Of a stretch of DNA of 46,035 nucleotides, positions 34,359 through 44,906 are shown piece after piece. The notes under the pieces are model-generated. The model was not told where the DNA came from, made no database searches, and was given only the letters and a program-made list of their open reading frames with translations. The stretch is from Flavobacteriaceae bacterium (GTDB taxonomy: Bacteria; Bacteroidota; Bacteroidia; Flavobacteriales; Flavobacteriaceae). Both the position numbers and the translations under genes were made by a program. Position 1 is the stretch's first letter. Every line of letters begins with the position of its first letter. Location: positions 1 through 46,035 of the forward strand of contig JADGEA010000005.1 of assembly GCA_016744615.1 (NCBI GenBank), read 5' to 3'.

Positions 34359-37300
34359 ATGTTAAATAAAATCATTCGTTATTTTCTTGAAAACAAGTTA
34401 ATAACCTTTATGTTGCTCACTGCATTTATTGTTGGTGGTATTGTAACAGCACCATTTAACTGGGAACTTTCCTGGTTGGAAAGAAATCCTGTACCGGTAG
34501 ATGCAATTCCTGATATCGGTGAAAACCAGCAAATAGTTTTTACAGAATGGATGGGGCAGTCTCCACAAGATGTAGAAGATCAGATTACCTATCCTTTGAC
34601 CACTTCCTTATTAGGTATTCCAGGAGTAAAAACAATTCGTTCTAATTCTATTTTCGGACTATCAAGTATATATATCATTTTTGAAGATGATGTTGATTTT
34701 TACTGGAGTAGAACCCGAATTTTGGAAAAACTAAATTCTTTACCTCCAGGAACGGTTCCAACAGAAGTGAAACCGGCATTGGGACCAGATGCAACAGCAC
34801 TGGGGCAGGTATATTGGTACACTTTAGAAGGTAGAGATCCTAAGACAGGAAAACCGACAGGTGGCTGGGATCCTCAGGAACTTAGAACTATTCAGGATTT
34901 TTATGTAAGATATTATTTAACCGCATCTAAAGGTGTTTCTGAGGTTGCTTCCATAGGTGGTTTTATCAAAGAATATCAAATTGAAATTGATCCGAATGCG
35001 ATGAAAGCCTATGGTGTGGATATCAAAAAGATCATGAATGCCGTTAAAAATTCCAATATGGATATTGGCGCACAAACAATGGAATTCAATAAAGTTGAAT
35101 ATTTGGTAAGAGGTTTAGGCTATATCAAAAACCTTAGTGATTTGGAAGAAAGTGTAGTTTATGTAAATGATCATACACCTATTCGGTTAAAAGATGTTGC
35201 CAAAGTACAGTTTGGTCCATCTACACGTCGTGGAGGTTTGGATAAAAGTGGAGTAGAAGCTGTTGGGGGTGTTGTAGTTGCACGTAATGGCGCTAACCCT
35301 TTGGAAACCATTCAAAATTTGAAAGATAAAATTAAAGAAGTTGCTCCGGGATTACCTTCTAAATTGCTGGCAGATGGAACTGTTTCTAAAGTTACTATTG
35401 TGCCTTTTTACGACCGTTCGGAATTGATTCAAGAGACTTTAGGAACACTGGAATCATCTCTTTCACATGAAATTCTCATCAGTATTCTGGTAGTAATTGT
35501 ATTGGTATTAAATCTACGAGCATCAATCTTGATATCAAGTTTATTACCCATTGGGGTTTTGATGACCTTTATTTTGATGAAATTCTTTAATGTAGACGCG
35601 AATATTGTAGCTCTTTCGGGAATAGCAATTGCTATTGGAGTCATGGTAGATGTCGGAATCGTATTTACTGAAAATATCATCAGGCATTTGGATATGCCGG
35701 AAAACGAAGGCGTTAAAGGTAAAGAATTATTGCAGGTTATTTATGTAGCAACTACTGAAGTGGCATCTGCAATTATAACCGCTTTAGCTACAACTATTGT
35801 AAGTTTCTTACCAGTTTTTGCCATGCAGGCATCTGAAGGTAAATTGTTCCAGCCTTTGGCATGGACCAAGACCTTTGCATTGTTTTCTTCTTTGTTTATT
35901 GGAATCTTATTTATTCCGGCAATAGCACATGTTTTATTCTCTATAAAACTGGATAAGAAGAAAACGGGTAGAATTTTTAATTCAATTTTAATAGGTTTCG
36001 GGATTGTATTTATTGTTGGATACGGAAGTTATATTGCTTTCGCCTTAATTGCATATGGTGTAAATAATATATTGTCTCAGAGACAATTGGATGTTAGCTT
36101 ATTTAAAGGAAAGATAATATTTGCCTACTCTGATAAAATGGCTAATTATATCAATATTGCCATTACCATTTTAATTGTGGTTTACTTTTTAACCATTGAA
36201 TGGATGCCACTAGGAGCATCTAATTCCACTTTTGTGAATTTCTTATTTGTGATATTGATCATTTCGGTAGTGTTGGGTTTGTTGATGACCATTGTACATT
36301 TTTATGAGCCAATATTAAAATGGTGTTTGGATAATAAATGGAAGTTTTTAGCTATTCCTATGATCGTTATTTTCTTTGGAATGACAATTTGGTTAGGATT
36401 TGGAAAGATATTTGGATTTATTCCAAATTTCGCAAAAGACAATATGGTTTGGCATAATATGGAAAAAATATTTCCGGGTTTAGGAAATGAATTTATGCCT
36501 GCACTAGATGAAGGATCTTTTTTACTAATGCCTACTACCATGCCACATTCCGGTATTACCGAAAATATGGAAATCATTGCCAGTATAGATAAACATATAG
36601 GTTTCATTCCAGAAATTGCTTCGGTAGTTGGTAAATGGGGAAGGGTGAATTCTGCACTGGATCCGGCACCTACCTCTATGTTTGAAAATATGATCAATTA
36701 TATTCCGGAATATATTCTGGATGAGGATGGTAGAAGAGAAAGATTCAAAGTAAATGATGATGGAGCTTTTGTTTTAAAAGATGATACCACATATAAATAT
36801 AGAGAAGACCCTCATAAAAAAATTGGTTATGATGAATTGATCTTAGATGAGGATGGAGAATATTTCAGACAATGGAGAAGTCAAATTAAAAAATCAGATG
36901 ATATCTGGAAAGAAATTTTAAAACATTCTAAATTCCCCGGACTTACATCCGCACCAAAATTGCAACCTATTCAAACTCGTTTGATTATGTTGGCAACCGG
37001 AATGCGTGCACCAATGGGGATAAAAGTATTTGGTCCGACTTTAGAGGTCATTGAAAAAACCGGGTATGAATTGGAGAAGATATTAAAAGAAGTACCAAGT
37101 GTTGAGCCAAGTACCGTTTTTGCTGATAGAGTTGTTGGAAAGCCTTATTTAGAGATCAAATTAAATCGACAAAACATGTCTCGTTACGGTATGACCGTAA
37201 AAGATATGCAAGATCAATTATCAGTTGCCATTGGTGGTAAAAAACTTACATCAACGATTGAAGGAAGAGAACGTTTTCCTGTAAGGGTTCGTTATGCAAG

Positions 37301-38183
37301 AGAGTATAGAGATAATCCAGATGATATTAAAAAGATTTTGATTCCTACCCCTTCCGGAGTTCAGGTGCCGTTAGCAGAACTCGCATTTGTTGATTATGTA
37401 CGTGGACCACAAATGATAAAAAGTGAAGATACTTTCTTAACTTCTTATGTAATCTTTGATAAGAAAGAGGGCTTTGCAGAGACAAACGTTGTGGAAGAAG
37501 CACAGACAATGATTCAGCAAAAATTAGATTCTGGTGAATTTAAATTGCCTGATGGTGTAACTTATAAATTTACGGGTAACTATGAAAACCAGATCCGTGC
37601 ATCCAAACGATTGATGATCGTTGTACCAATTTCTTTAATTCTAATCTTTTTGATATTATATTTTCAGTTTAAAGATATTGCTCCTTCACTAATGGTGTTT
37701 ACCGGAATTTTTGTAGCCTTTTCAGGAGGGTTTATCATGATATGGTTGTATGGTCAGGACTGGTTCTTAAACTTTAGTATGGCCGGAGTACATATGCGAG
37801 ATCTGTTTCAGTTGGGTACCATTAATTTGAGTGTTGCCGTTTGGGTTGGATTTATAGCCCTTTTCGGAATTGCAACTGATGATGGTGTAATTATGGGAAC
37901 CTATTTAACGCAGGTTTTTGATAAAGAAAAACCAAAAACAGTAAAAGAAATTCGTACATCCGTTTTACATGCCGGTTCTAAAAGAGTAAGACCTGCAATG
38001 ATGACTGCTGCCACTGCAATAATCGCATTAATTCCGGTGTTGACTGCAACTGGTAAAGGAGCTGATGTGGTAATACCAATGGCAATTCCGTCTTTTGGAG
38101 GAATGTTGTTACAGGTTATGACTATGTTCGTAGTACCTGTTTTATACAGTATGTGGAAAGAAAAACAAATAAAAAACAAATAA
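34359..38183 (+). CDS. cusA: CusA/CzcA-type heavy-metal RND efflux pump
   Basis: A 1274-aa inner-membrane proton/metal antiporter. N-terminal NWELSWLERNPVPVDAIPDI, VKTIRSNSIFGLSSIYIIF and the TM4 block ALSGIAIAIGVMVDVGIVF with Asp431 and Glu438 (the D-x6-E proton relay of HME-RND pumps) are clear, as is the C-terminal RPAMMTAATAIIALIPVLTA. It is about 200 residues longer than E. coli CusA. The extra length lies in the middle: extra membrane-like segments (about 540-650) and an inserted charged part near 790-860 (about IPEYILDEDGRRERFK). A TAATTTTG -7-like element is at 34334-34341. Metal choice (Cu/Ag against Zn/Co/Cd) is not decided; neighbours favour copper. Confidence 0.92.
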   Translation: MLNKIIRYFLENKLITFMLLTAFIVGGIVTAPFNWELSWLERNPVPVDAIPDIGENQQIVFTEWMGQSPQDVEDQITYPLTTSLLGIPGVKTIRSNSIFGLSSIYIIFEDDVDFYWSRTRILEKLNSLPPGTVPTEVKPALGPDATALGQVYWYTLEGRDPKTGKPTGGWDPQELRTIQDFYVRYYLTASKGVSEVASIGGFIKEYQIEIDPNAMKAYGVDIKKIMNAVKNSNMDIGAQTMEFNKVEYLVRGLGYIKNLSDLEESVVYVNDHTPIRLKDVAKVQFGPSTRRGGLDKSGVEAVGGVVVARNGANPLETIQNLKDKIKEVAPGLPSKLLADGTVSKVTIVPFYDRSELIQETLGTLESSLSHEILISILVVIVLVLNLRASILISSLLPIGVLMTFILMKFFNVDANIVALSGIAIAIGVMVDVGIVFTENIIRHLDMPENEGVKGKELLQVIYVATTEVASAIITALATTIVSFLPVFAMQASEGKLFQPLAWTKTFALFSSLFIGILFIPAIAHVLFSIKLDKKKTGRIFNSILIGFGIVFIVGYGSYIAFALIAYGVNNILSQRQLDVSLFKGKIIFAYSDKMANYINIAITILIVVYFLTIEWMPLGASNSTFVNFLFVILIISVVLGLLMTIVHFYEPILKWCLDNKWKFLAIPMIVIFFGMTIWLGFGKIFGFIPNFAKDNMVWHNMEKIFPGLGNEFMPALDEGSFLLMPTTMPHSGITENMEIIASIDKHIGFIPEIASVVGKWGRVNSALDPAPTSMFENMINYIPEYILDEDGRRERFKVNDDGAFVLKDDTTYKYREDPHKKIGYDELILDEDGEYFRQWRSQIKKSDDIWKEILKHSKFPGLTSAPKLQPIQTRLIMLATGMRAPMGIKVFGPTLEVIEKTGYELEKILKEVPSVEPSTVFADRVVGKPYLEIKLNRQNMSRYGMTVKDMQDQLSVAIGGKKLTSTIEGRERFPVRVRYAREYRDNPDDIKKILIPTPSGVQVPLAELAFVDYVRGPQMIKSEDTFLTSYVIFDKKEGFAETNVVEEAQTMIQQKLDSGEFKLPDGVTYKFTGNYENQIRASKRLMIVVPISLILIFLILYFQFKDIAPSLMVFTGIFVAFSGGFIMIWLYGQDWFLNFSMAGVHMRDLFQLGTINLSVAVWVGFIALFGIATDDGVIMGTYLTQVFDKEKPKTVKEIRTSVLHAGSKRVRPAMMTAATAIIALIPVLTATGKGADVVIPMAIPSFGGMLLQVMTMFVVPVLYSMWKEKQIKNK

Positions 38184-39430
38184 TGAAAAATAAAATTATA
38201 ATACTAAGCTTCTTTTTAATATCCACCCTTTCGGGAATGGCACAGGATACTAAAGAAAGTTTAGATGCTTATTTAAAAATTGCTGCAGAGAATAATCCTG
38301 GATTAAAAGCGAAATTTAATGATTATATGGCAGCAATGGAAAAAGTACCTCAGGTGGGTACTCTTCCTGACCCTCAATTTGCTTTCGGATATTTTATCAA
38401 TCCGGTGGAAACGAGGTTAGGTCCGCAAAAAGCAACACTCGGTTTAAAACAGGCGTTTCCCTGGTTTGGATTACTAAGATCCAAAGAAGATGTTGCAACT
38501 GAAATAGCTAAAGCAAAATATGAGATTTTTGAGAATAGTAAATCAAATTTATTTTTTGAAGTAAAAACAGCGTATTACAATTACTATTTTATGGAGAAAG
38601 CCATTCAAATAACAAAAGATAATATGGTGATCTTAAGAATTTTTAAGAATTTGTCTTTGGTTAAAATTGAAAACGGAAACGCATCCATTGTAGATGAATT
38701 AAGGGTTGAGTTAGAATTAAACGATCTTGAAAATCAATTGGCGCTTTTTATAGATTCTAAAAAAGTGTTTCTGGCAAAATTTAATAATTTATTGAATAGA
38801 GATACTTATGAGTTAGTTAATGTGCCAACTGAATTATGGCAGGATGAACTTCCTTATGAAAATTTGACCTTAATGGATTCCATTTACAATAACAATCATG
38901 AAGTTAAAAGTATAGATCATAAGCTAAATGCTTTTGTAAACCAAGAGAGGACTGCAAAATTAGAGGGAATGCCAAAATTTAATATTGGTGTTAATTATAT
39001 TATTGTTGGAAAAAACCCTAATTCAACTGACGTTAATAATGGTAATGATGCTTTATTATTTCCTTCTATAGGAGTTACTATTCCTATTTATAGAAGAAAG
39101 TATAAGGCAATGATTGAAGAAGCAAAGTATTTGCAATTGGCTGAAATTTCAAATAAAGAAGATAAAAGGAATACTTTAAGTGCTGTTTTTGAAAATGTGT
39201 ACAAAGATTTTAGTGATAGTGAGAGGAGAATTAATCTCAATAAAAAACAATCAAAAATTGCAAAACAGGTATTGGATGTGTTAATAACATCTTATTCAAC
39301 AAATTCTAAAGATTTTGAAGAGGTATTAAGAATAGAAAGACAATTGTTAGGATACAAATTAGCAGAACAAAAAGCAATAACCGATAAAAATGCAGCAATT
39401 GCATTTATTAATTATATGTTGGGGAATTAA
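38183..39430 (+). CDS. TolC-family outer-membrane channel of the metal-efflux system
   Basis: A 415-aa protein with signal peptide (ending GMAQ) and the CusC/CzcC-like start LDAYLKIAAENNPGLKAKFN. Other blocks are QVGTLPDPQFAFGYF and the second-half GVTIPIYRRKYKAMIEEA. Its ATG shares one base with the cusA stop (TAATG), so translation is coupled; the frame is open 30 bases further up inside cusA, but that would lack a proper signal. It forms the outer-membrane channel of the tripartite pump. Confidence 0.9.
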   Translation: MKNKIIILSFFLISTLSGMAQDTKESLDAYLKIAAENNPGLKAKFNDYMAAMEKVPQVGTLPDPQFAFGYFINPVETRLGPQKATLGLKQAFPWFGLLRSKEDVATEIAKAKYEIFENSKSNLFFEVKTAYYNYYFMEKAIQITKDNMVILRIFKNLSLVKIENGNASIVDELRVELELNDLENQLALFIDSKKVFLAKFNNLLNRDTYELVNVPTELWQDELPYENLTLMDSIYNNNHEVKSIDHKLNAFVNQERTAKLEGMPKFNIGVNYIIVGKNPNSTDVNNGNDALLFPSIGVTIPIYRRKYKAMIEEAKYLQLAEISNKEDKRNTLSAVFENVYKDFSDSERRINLNKKQSKIAKQVLDVLITSYSTNSKDFEEVLRIERQLLGYKLAEQKAITDKNAAIAFINYMLGN

Positions 39431-39461
39431 TCCCCCTTTAATCCCCAAAAGGGGGAATTTT
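39421..39461 (+). repeat. C/G-run hairpins between the TolC-like and cusB genes
   Basis: Four short runs of G or C within 35 bases can pair in several exclusive ways: GGGGA (39421-39425) with TCCCC (39431-39435), CCCCC (39432-39436) with GGGGG (39451-39455), or TCCCC (39442-39446) with the same GGGGG, the last followed by T5. It covers the tolC-like stop codon. It may be a weak attenuator that lowers cusB expression, or a copy of a small intergenic repeat. Confidence 0.45.
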
Positions 39462-39476
39462 TAAAAATAATTTAAA

Positions 39477-41309
39477 ATGAAAAAATATAAAAATTACATT
39501 ATCTCAGTTGGTATCTTAATACTGGGTATCATCATTGGTAATATAACTTCATCCGGTGATAAACAAGAAGCATTACATAAAGAAGGTGAACATGATTATG
39601 TTCAGAATCTGGTTACAAAATTATGGACTTGCTCCATGCATCCACAAATAAAAATGGAGAAACCGGGTAATTGCCTAATTTGTGGAATGGAATTAATTCC
39701 GCTGGACGAAAGTAAAGATTTTGGTGAAGCAATTACCAGTAATGAAATCGTACTGAGTGAAGAAGCCATTCAGTTGGCAAATATCCAAAGTTCTAAGGTG
39801 GTTAGATCCAATGCAAAAAAAGAAATCAGATTGTTAGGTGCAATTAAGCCTGATGAAAGAAGATTGTACTCTCAGGTATCACATATCCCCGGTAGAATTG
39901 AGAGACTGTATATCAATTTTACAGGTGAAAAGGTAAGTAGAGGGCAAAAAATTATCCAGTTGTATTCACCGGAATTGATATCGGCTCAAAAAGAACTTTT
40001 TGAAGCGATGAAATCAAAAGATATCTATCCGCAATTATTTAAGGCTTCTAAAAATAAATTAAAACTTTGGAAGCTTACCGATAAACAAATAGATGCAATA
40101 ATAAGATCGGGTAAGGTTCAGGAACAAATAGATATATTATCAGATTATTCAGGTTATGTGATGAAGAGAAATGTAGAATTAGGTGACTATGTAATGGAAG
40201 GAATGAAGTTATTTGATATTGCAAATATTGACAAAGTTTGGGTAATGTTTGATGTGTATGAAGCTGATATCCTCTGGATCCATAAAGGAGATATGGTAAA
40301 TTTCACTGTTCAGGCAGTTCCGGGTAAAGAATTCAAGGAAAAAGTTACTTATATAGATCCATTTGTAACGCAGAAAACTCGAGTGGCAAAAGTGCGTGTA
40401 GAAGTGAATAATAAGAATCACAAACTACTTCCTGAAATGTTTGTCAACGGAATTATAAAAGCAAATATGAAGAATGCCAAAGACGCATTGATTATTCCAA
40501 AATCGGCTGTACTTTGGACAGGAAAACGAGCAGTAGTTTATGTAAAAGTTCCACATGATAAAACGATTTCATTTGTTTACAGAGAAGTAATCTTAGGGTC
40601 AGATTTGGGAGAATTCTATATTGTTGAAAAAGGTTTAAAAGATGGAGAAGAAGTTGCAACAAATGGTGTGTTTAGGATAGATGCTTCGGCCCAACTTTTA
40701 GGTCAGAAAAGTATGATGAATCCGGAAGGAGGAAAAGTAAGTACAGATGGTCATGCGGGAATGGATATGGGAAGCGATGATGAAAAAGACAAGGAAACAA
40801 AAAAAGGAGATGAGGAAGACATGAGGGGCATGATCATGATTGATAAAACAAAAATAGATCTAAAATTCAAAAAACAATTGGGTAAAGTAGTTGATTCGTA
40901 TATTATTTTAAAAGATGCGTTAACTCAGGATAATGCTGTAAAATCTCAAAGTCAAACAGTACAGTTGAAAAAAGTAATTTCAGAAGTAGATATGCTTTTA
41001 TTATTGGGTGATGCTCATAATTTTTGGATGAAAGCATTGAAAAACATCAATAAAAATATAGAAGCGATTCAGGTTAATACCAATATTGAAAATCAACGAA
41101 AAGCATTTGGTTTATTAGGGAAGAATCTTTCAGATGTAGTAGATATGTTAGGAATTGTTGTGCCAGAGAATAAAACTGTTTATCTGGAATTCTGTCCAAT
41201 GGCAAATGATAATAAGGGAGGTTTTTGGCTGAGTTATGATAAAGAAATAGTAAATCCGTTTTTTGGAGCAAGTATGCTTCAATGTGGAGAAGTGAAGAAA
41301 ACTTTTTAG
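39477..41309 (+). CDS. cusB: CusB-type periplasmic adaptor with metal-binding head and DUF3347 tail
   Basis: A 610-aa membrane-fusion protein. An N-terminal anchor (about 8-25) is followed by a heavy-metal-binding domain with Cys52, Met54, His55, Cys66, Cys69 and Met71 (WTCSMHP ... NCLICGMEL). Then comes the adaptor core with VSHIPGRIERLYINFTGEKV-like lipoyl half (here SHIPGRIERLYINFTGEKVS), VMKRNVELGDYVMEG and the beta-barrel block VWVMFDVYEADILWI. A His/Met/Asp-rich linker (about 424-450) leads to a DUF3347 domain (about 460-610) with LEFCPMANDNKGGFWLSYD. It carries metal from the periplasm to the pump. The fused end domains fit copper handling in Bacteroidota. Confidence 0.9.
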   Translation: MKKYKNYIISVGILILGIIIGNITSSGDKQEALHKEGEHDYVQNLVTKLWTCSMHPQIKMEKPGNCLICGMELIPLDESKDFGEAITSNEIVLSEEAIQLANIQSSKVVRSNAKKEIRLLGAIKPDERRLYSQVSHIPGRIERLYINFTGEKVSRGQKIIQLYSPELISAQKELFEAMKSKDIYPQLFKASKNKLKLWKLTDKQIDAIIRSGKVQEQIDILSDYSGYVMKRNVELGDYVMEGMKLFDIANIDKVWVMFDVYEADILWIHKGDMVNFTVQAVPGKEFKEKVTYIDPFVTQKTRVAKVRVEVNNKNHKLLPEMFVNGIIKANMKNAKDALIIPKSAVLWTGKRAVVYVKVPHDKTISFVYREVILGSDLGEFYIVEKGLKDGEEVATNGVFRIDASAQLLGQKSMMNPEGGKVSTDGHAGMDMGSDDEKDKETKKGDEEDMRGMIMIDKTKIDLKFKKQLGKVVDSYIILKDALTQDNAVKSQSQTVQLKKVISEVDMLLLLGDAHNFWMKALKNINKNIEAIQVNTNIENQRKAFGLLGKNLSDVVDMLGIVVPENKTVYLEFCPMANDNKGGFWLSYDKEIVNPFFGASMLQCGEVKKTF

Positions 41310-41351
41310 ATTAATTGTTATCTTGTAAAATATTTTTTAATTGAAAAAATA

Positions 41352-42095
41352 ATGAAAAGTACCAAAGAAAATTCTTGTGATATCAGTGCAAAAATTTCTT
41401 GTTGTTCTATTGAAGACGACTCTCCTAAGAAAGATCTAAAAGTTCATTGGGATCGTGCTTATGAGAAAGCGACCGTTGATAAACTTGGATGGTATGAGGA
41501 TTTTCCCAAACCTTCTCTCCAGTTGATAGAGAAGTGCTATTTTGATTCAAATGCAAGATTATTGAATGTGGGAGTAGGAGCAACCAATTTGATCGATGAA
41601 TTGTTAAAGAAGGGTTATAAGAATATTATAGCCAGTGATATTAGTAAAAAAGCTATTGATGAGTTAAAAACTAGATTAGAAGAGAAAAGTAAAAAGGTAG
41701 AATGGATCGTAGATGATTTGATGAACTCAAATGAACTAAACAAGATAGAATCTGTAGATCTGTGGCATGACAGAGCTGTATTGCATTTTTTTAATAATCA
41801 GGAAGAACAAGACAAATATTTTTCATTATTAAAAAAACTAGTTAAACAAAATGGTTTTGTGATCATTGCGGTTTTTAATTTAAATGGCGCAGAAAAATGT
41901 AGTGGATTGCCTGTGTTTCGTTATAATGAAAAAATGCTGTCTGAAAAACTTGGATCTGAATTTTCATTGATGGAAAATTTTAATTTTACATATACCATGC
42001 CTTCCGGAGATAAAAGAGAATATATATATACATTATTTCAAAGGGTTAAAGTAATGATAAAAGAACAAAGTCGCGTTCACTCAATTTTTTTTTGA
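41352..42095 (+). CDS. Class I methyltransferase with Cys-rich N-terminus in the metal operon
   Basis: A 247-aa SAM-dependent methyltransferase. HWDRAYEKATVDKLGWYEDF, motif I RLLNVGVGATNLIDELL, acidic ASDISKKAI, WHDRAVLHFF (138-147) and KCSGLPVFRY (182-191) are shared blocks of a widespread but uncharacterised family. An N-terminal extension holds Cys9, Cys17 and Cys18 (SCDISAKISCCS), which is unusual and may bind metal. It follows cusB by 42 bases without a terminator and precedes a metal-binding lipoprotein, so it is probably co-transcribed. Substrate unknown: a metal, a thiol or a protein are all possible. Confidence 0.8.
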   Translation: MKSTKENSCDISAKISCCSIEDDSPKKDLKVHWDRAYEKATVDKLGWYEDFPKPSLQLIEKCYFDSNARLLNVGVGATNLIDELLKKGYKNIIASDISKKAIDELKTRLEEKSKKVEWIVDDLMNSNELNKIESVDLWHDRAVLHFFNNQEEQDKYFSLLKKLVKQNGFVIIAVFNLNGAEKCSGLPVFRYNEKMLSEKLGSEFSLMENFNFTYTMPSGDKREYIYTLFQRVKVMIKEQSRVHSIFF

Positions 42096-42196
42096 AAGTT
42101 GTCAGGAACTTTATATATTTACGACCTTAGTAATAAGGATATCGAATGTTTAAACCTTGATATTCAAAATTAAAATAATTTAAATTAGAATCAATA

Positions 42197-42571
42197 ATGA
42201 AAAAAATCACAATCGTATTAGTATTATTTTTTGCTGTAGGTATGGTATTTACCTCTTGTGAAAACACTAAAAAAGGAGCAGAAAAAGATGTAAAAGAAAT
42301 TAGCACAGAAATTAAAAAGGATGCTAAAGAAGTTGAAAAAGGAGCTGAAGAAGTTGGGGAAGCCGTTGGTGAAGGTCTTGAGAAAACCAAAGATGCTTTG
42401 GCAATGAATGATTATCAATGTCCGATGAAATGTGAAGGTGACAAAGTTTATCATGAAGAAGGTAAATGTCCAAAATGTAAAATGGACTTAAAAGAAGTAG
42501 AAGCTTCACATGATGCTGATAACGATAAGACATCAGAAGAAGAAAATCATGATGGTCATGACCATGATTAA
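42197..42571 (+). CDS. Heavy-metal-binding lipoprotein
   Basis: A 124-aa lipoprotein (lipobox FTSC, Cys21). A Lys/Glu/Ala amphipathic helix with 7- and 11-residue periodicity (about 26-68) is followed by a heavy-metal-binding domain with Cys75, Met77, Cys79, Cys91, Cys94 and Met96 (YQCPMKCEG and CPKCKMDL) and a tail ending HDGHDHD. The domain is of the same kind as the head of the CusB-type adaptor in this operon. It probably binds copper in the periplasm and may hand it to the adaptor. A perfect terminator follows 22 bases after the stop. Confidence 0.85.
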   Translation: MKKITIVLVLFFAVGMVFTSCENTKKGAEKDVKEISTEIKKDAKEVEKGAEEVGEAVGEGLEKTKDALAMNDYQCPMKCEGDKVYHEEGKCPKCKMDLKEVEASHDADNDKTSEEENHDGHDHD

Positions 42572-42593
42572 TTTATTAAAATATAGTTTGTAG

Positions 42594-42624
42594 AAAAAAG
42601 AGACCAAATTTTGGTCTCTTTTTT
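42594..42624 (+). terminator. Perfect intrinsic terminator of the metal-efflux operon
   Basis: Two exact 15-base arms (42594-42608 and 42610-42624, core AGAGACCAAA) with a single unpaired T between them and a closing T run. It ends the transcript that holds the metal-binding lipoprotein. Confidence 0.9.
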
Positions 42625-42638
42625 GTTTGAAATTAATG

Positions 42639-42668
42639 TTTGAAACTATTTTATTTAATGTATTTTCG
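42639..42668 (+). promoter_or_regulatory. Near-consensus promoter for the repeat-containing exported protein
   Basis: TTTG at 42639-42642 and TATTTTCG at 42661-42668 are spaced by 18 bases. One base of the -7 box differs from TAnnTTTG. It lies after the preceding terminator and 27 bases before the ATG at 42696. Confidence 0.45.
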
Positions 42669-42695
42669 CTTTTTATTAATTAAAAAGATATTTTT

Positions 42696-43103
42696 ATGAA
42701 AAAAATAATATTAATTCTTGTTGTTGCTTTAGGAAGCCTTAATGCATCAACTGTTATGTCTCAAATAAAGATGCCTAGTTCAACATCAAAATTAGAAGCG
42801 CCTTCTGTAGGAACAGATGATATTTCTAGTTTACAAACATTATTTAAAACAGATGATGTGCAAAACAAAGTAAAAGATCAGTTATTAAAGAATGATGATT
42901 TACAAAGTAAAGCAATTGATTTCTTAAAAAATGATAGTGCAACAAAATCTCAAATTACAGATTTATTAAAATCAAATTCAGGAGTAAAAGCGAAAGTGAT
43001 GGAATATGTATTAAAAAATCCTAATTTAACTAAAAAAGTTATGGGTTGGATTTCTAGTAATCCTAAAATTTTGAAACAAGCTATGAGTTTGATAGGAATG
43101 TAA
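42696..43103 (+). CDS. Exported protein of tandem 13-15-residue helical repeats
   Basis: A 135-aa protein with a signal peptide (about 1-22, ending in VMSQ) and a short linker. From about residue 53 six units of 13-15 residues follow one another (53-66, 67-79, 80-93, 94-108, 109-122, 123-135), each of the form polar-x-x-x-K-hydrophobic-x-x-hydrophobic-LLKN, for example DVQNKVKDQLLKN and LQSKAIDFLKND. This suggests a periplasmic helical array. No family is recognised. It has its own promoter and a terminator shared with pyrG, so it is a single-gene unit. Confidence 0.7.
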   Translation: MKKIILILVVALGSLNASTVMSQIKMPSSTSKLEAPSVGTDDISSLQTLFKTDDVQNKVKDQLLKNDDLQSKAIDFLKNDSATKSQITDLLKSNSGVKAKVMEYVLKNPNLTKKVMGWISSNPKILKQAMSLIGM

Positions 43104-43123
43104 TTCAAACCAATAATATCAAC

Positions 43124-43154
43124 AAAAAATGCCTTCTCAAAAAGAAGGCATTTT

Positions 43155-43156
<2 letters not shown>
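43124..43156. terminator. Bidirectional intrinsic terminator
   Basis: Stem ATGCCTTCT/AGAAGGCAT with A run before and T run after, so it works in both directions. It lies between the plus-strand repeat protein and the minus-strand pyrG, whose stop codon touches its right edge. Confidence 0.88.
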
Positions 43157-44812
<1,656 letters not shown>

Positions 44813-44841
44813 TGAATTTGATTTTATTTTAGTAAAAATAA

Positions 44842-44876
44842 AAAGTCTGTAGCAATTTAATTGCTACAGACTTTTA
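44842..44876 (-). terminator. Perfect intrinsic terminator of the small lipoprotein gene
   Basis: Exact 17-base arms (44842-44858 and 44860-44876) with core GTCTGTAGCAATT and one unpaired T. On the minus strand it lies 30 bases after the small lipoprotein stop and ends in T. It also insulates pyrG from it. Confidence 0.88.
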
Positions 44877-44906
44877 TCAATTAATTAATAAAATTGATTA
44901 TTATTT

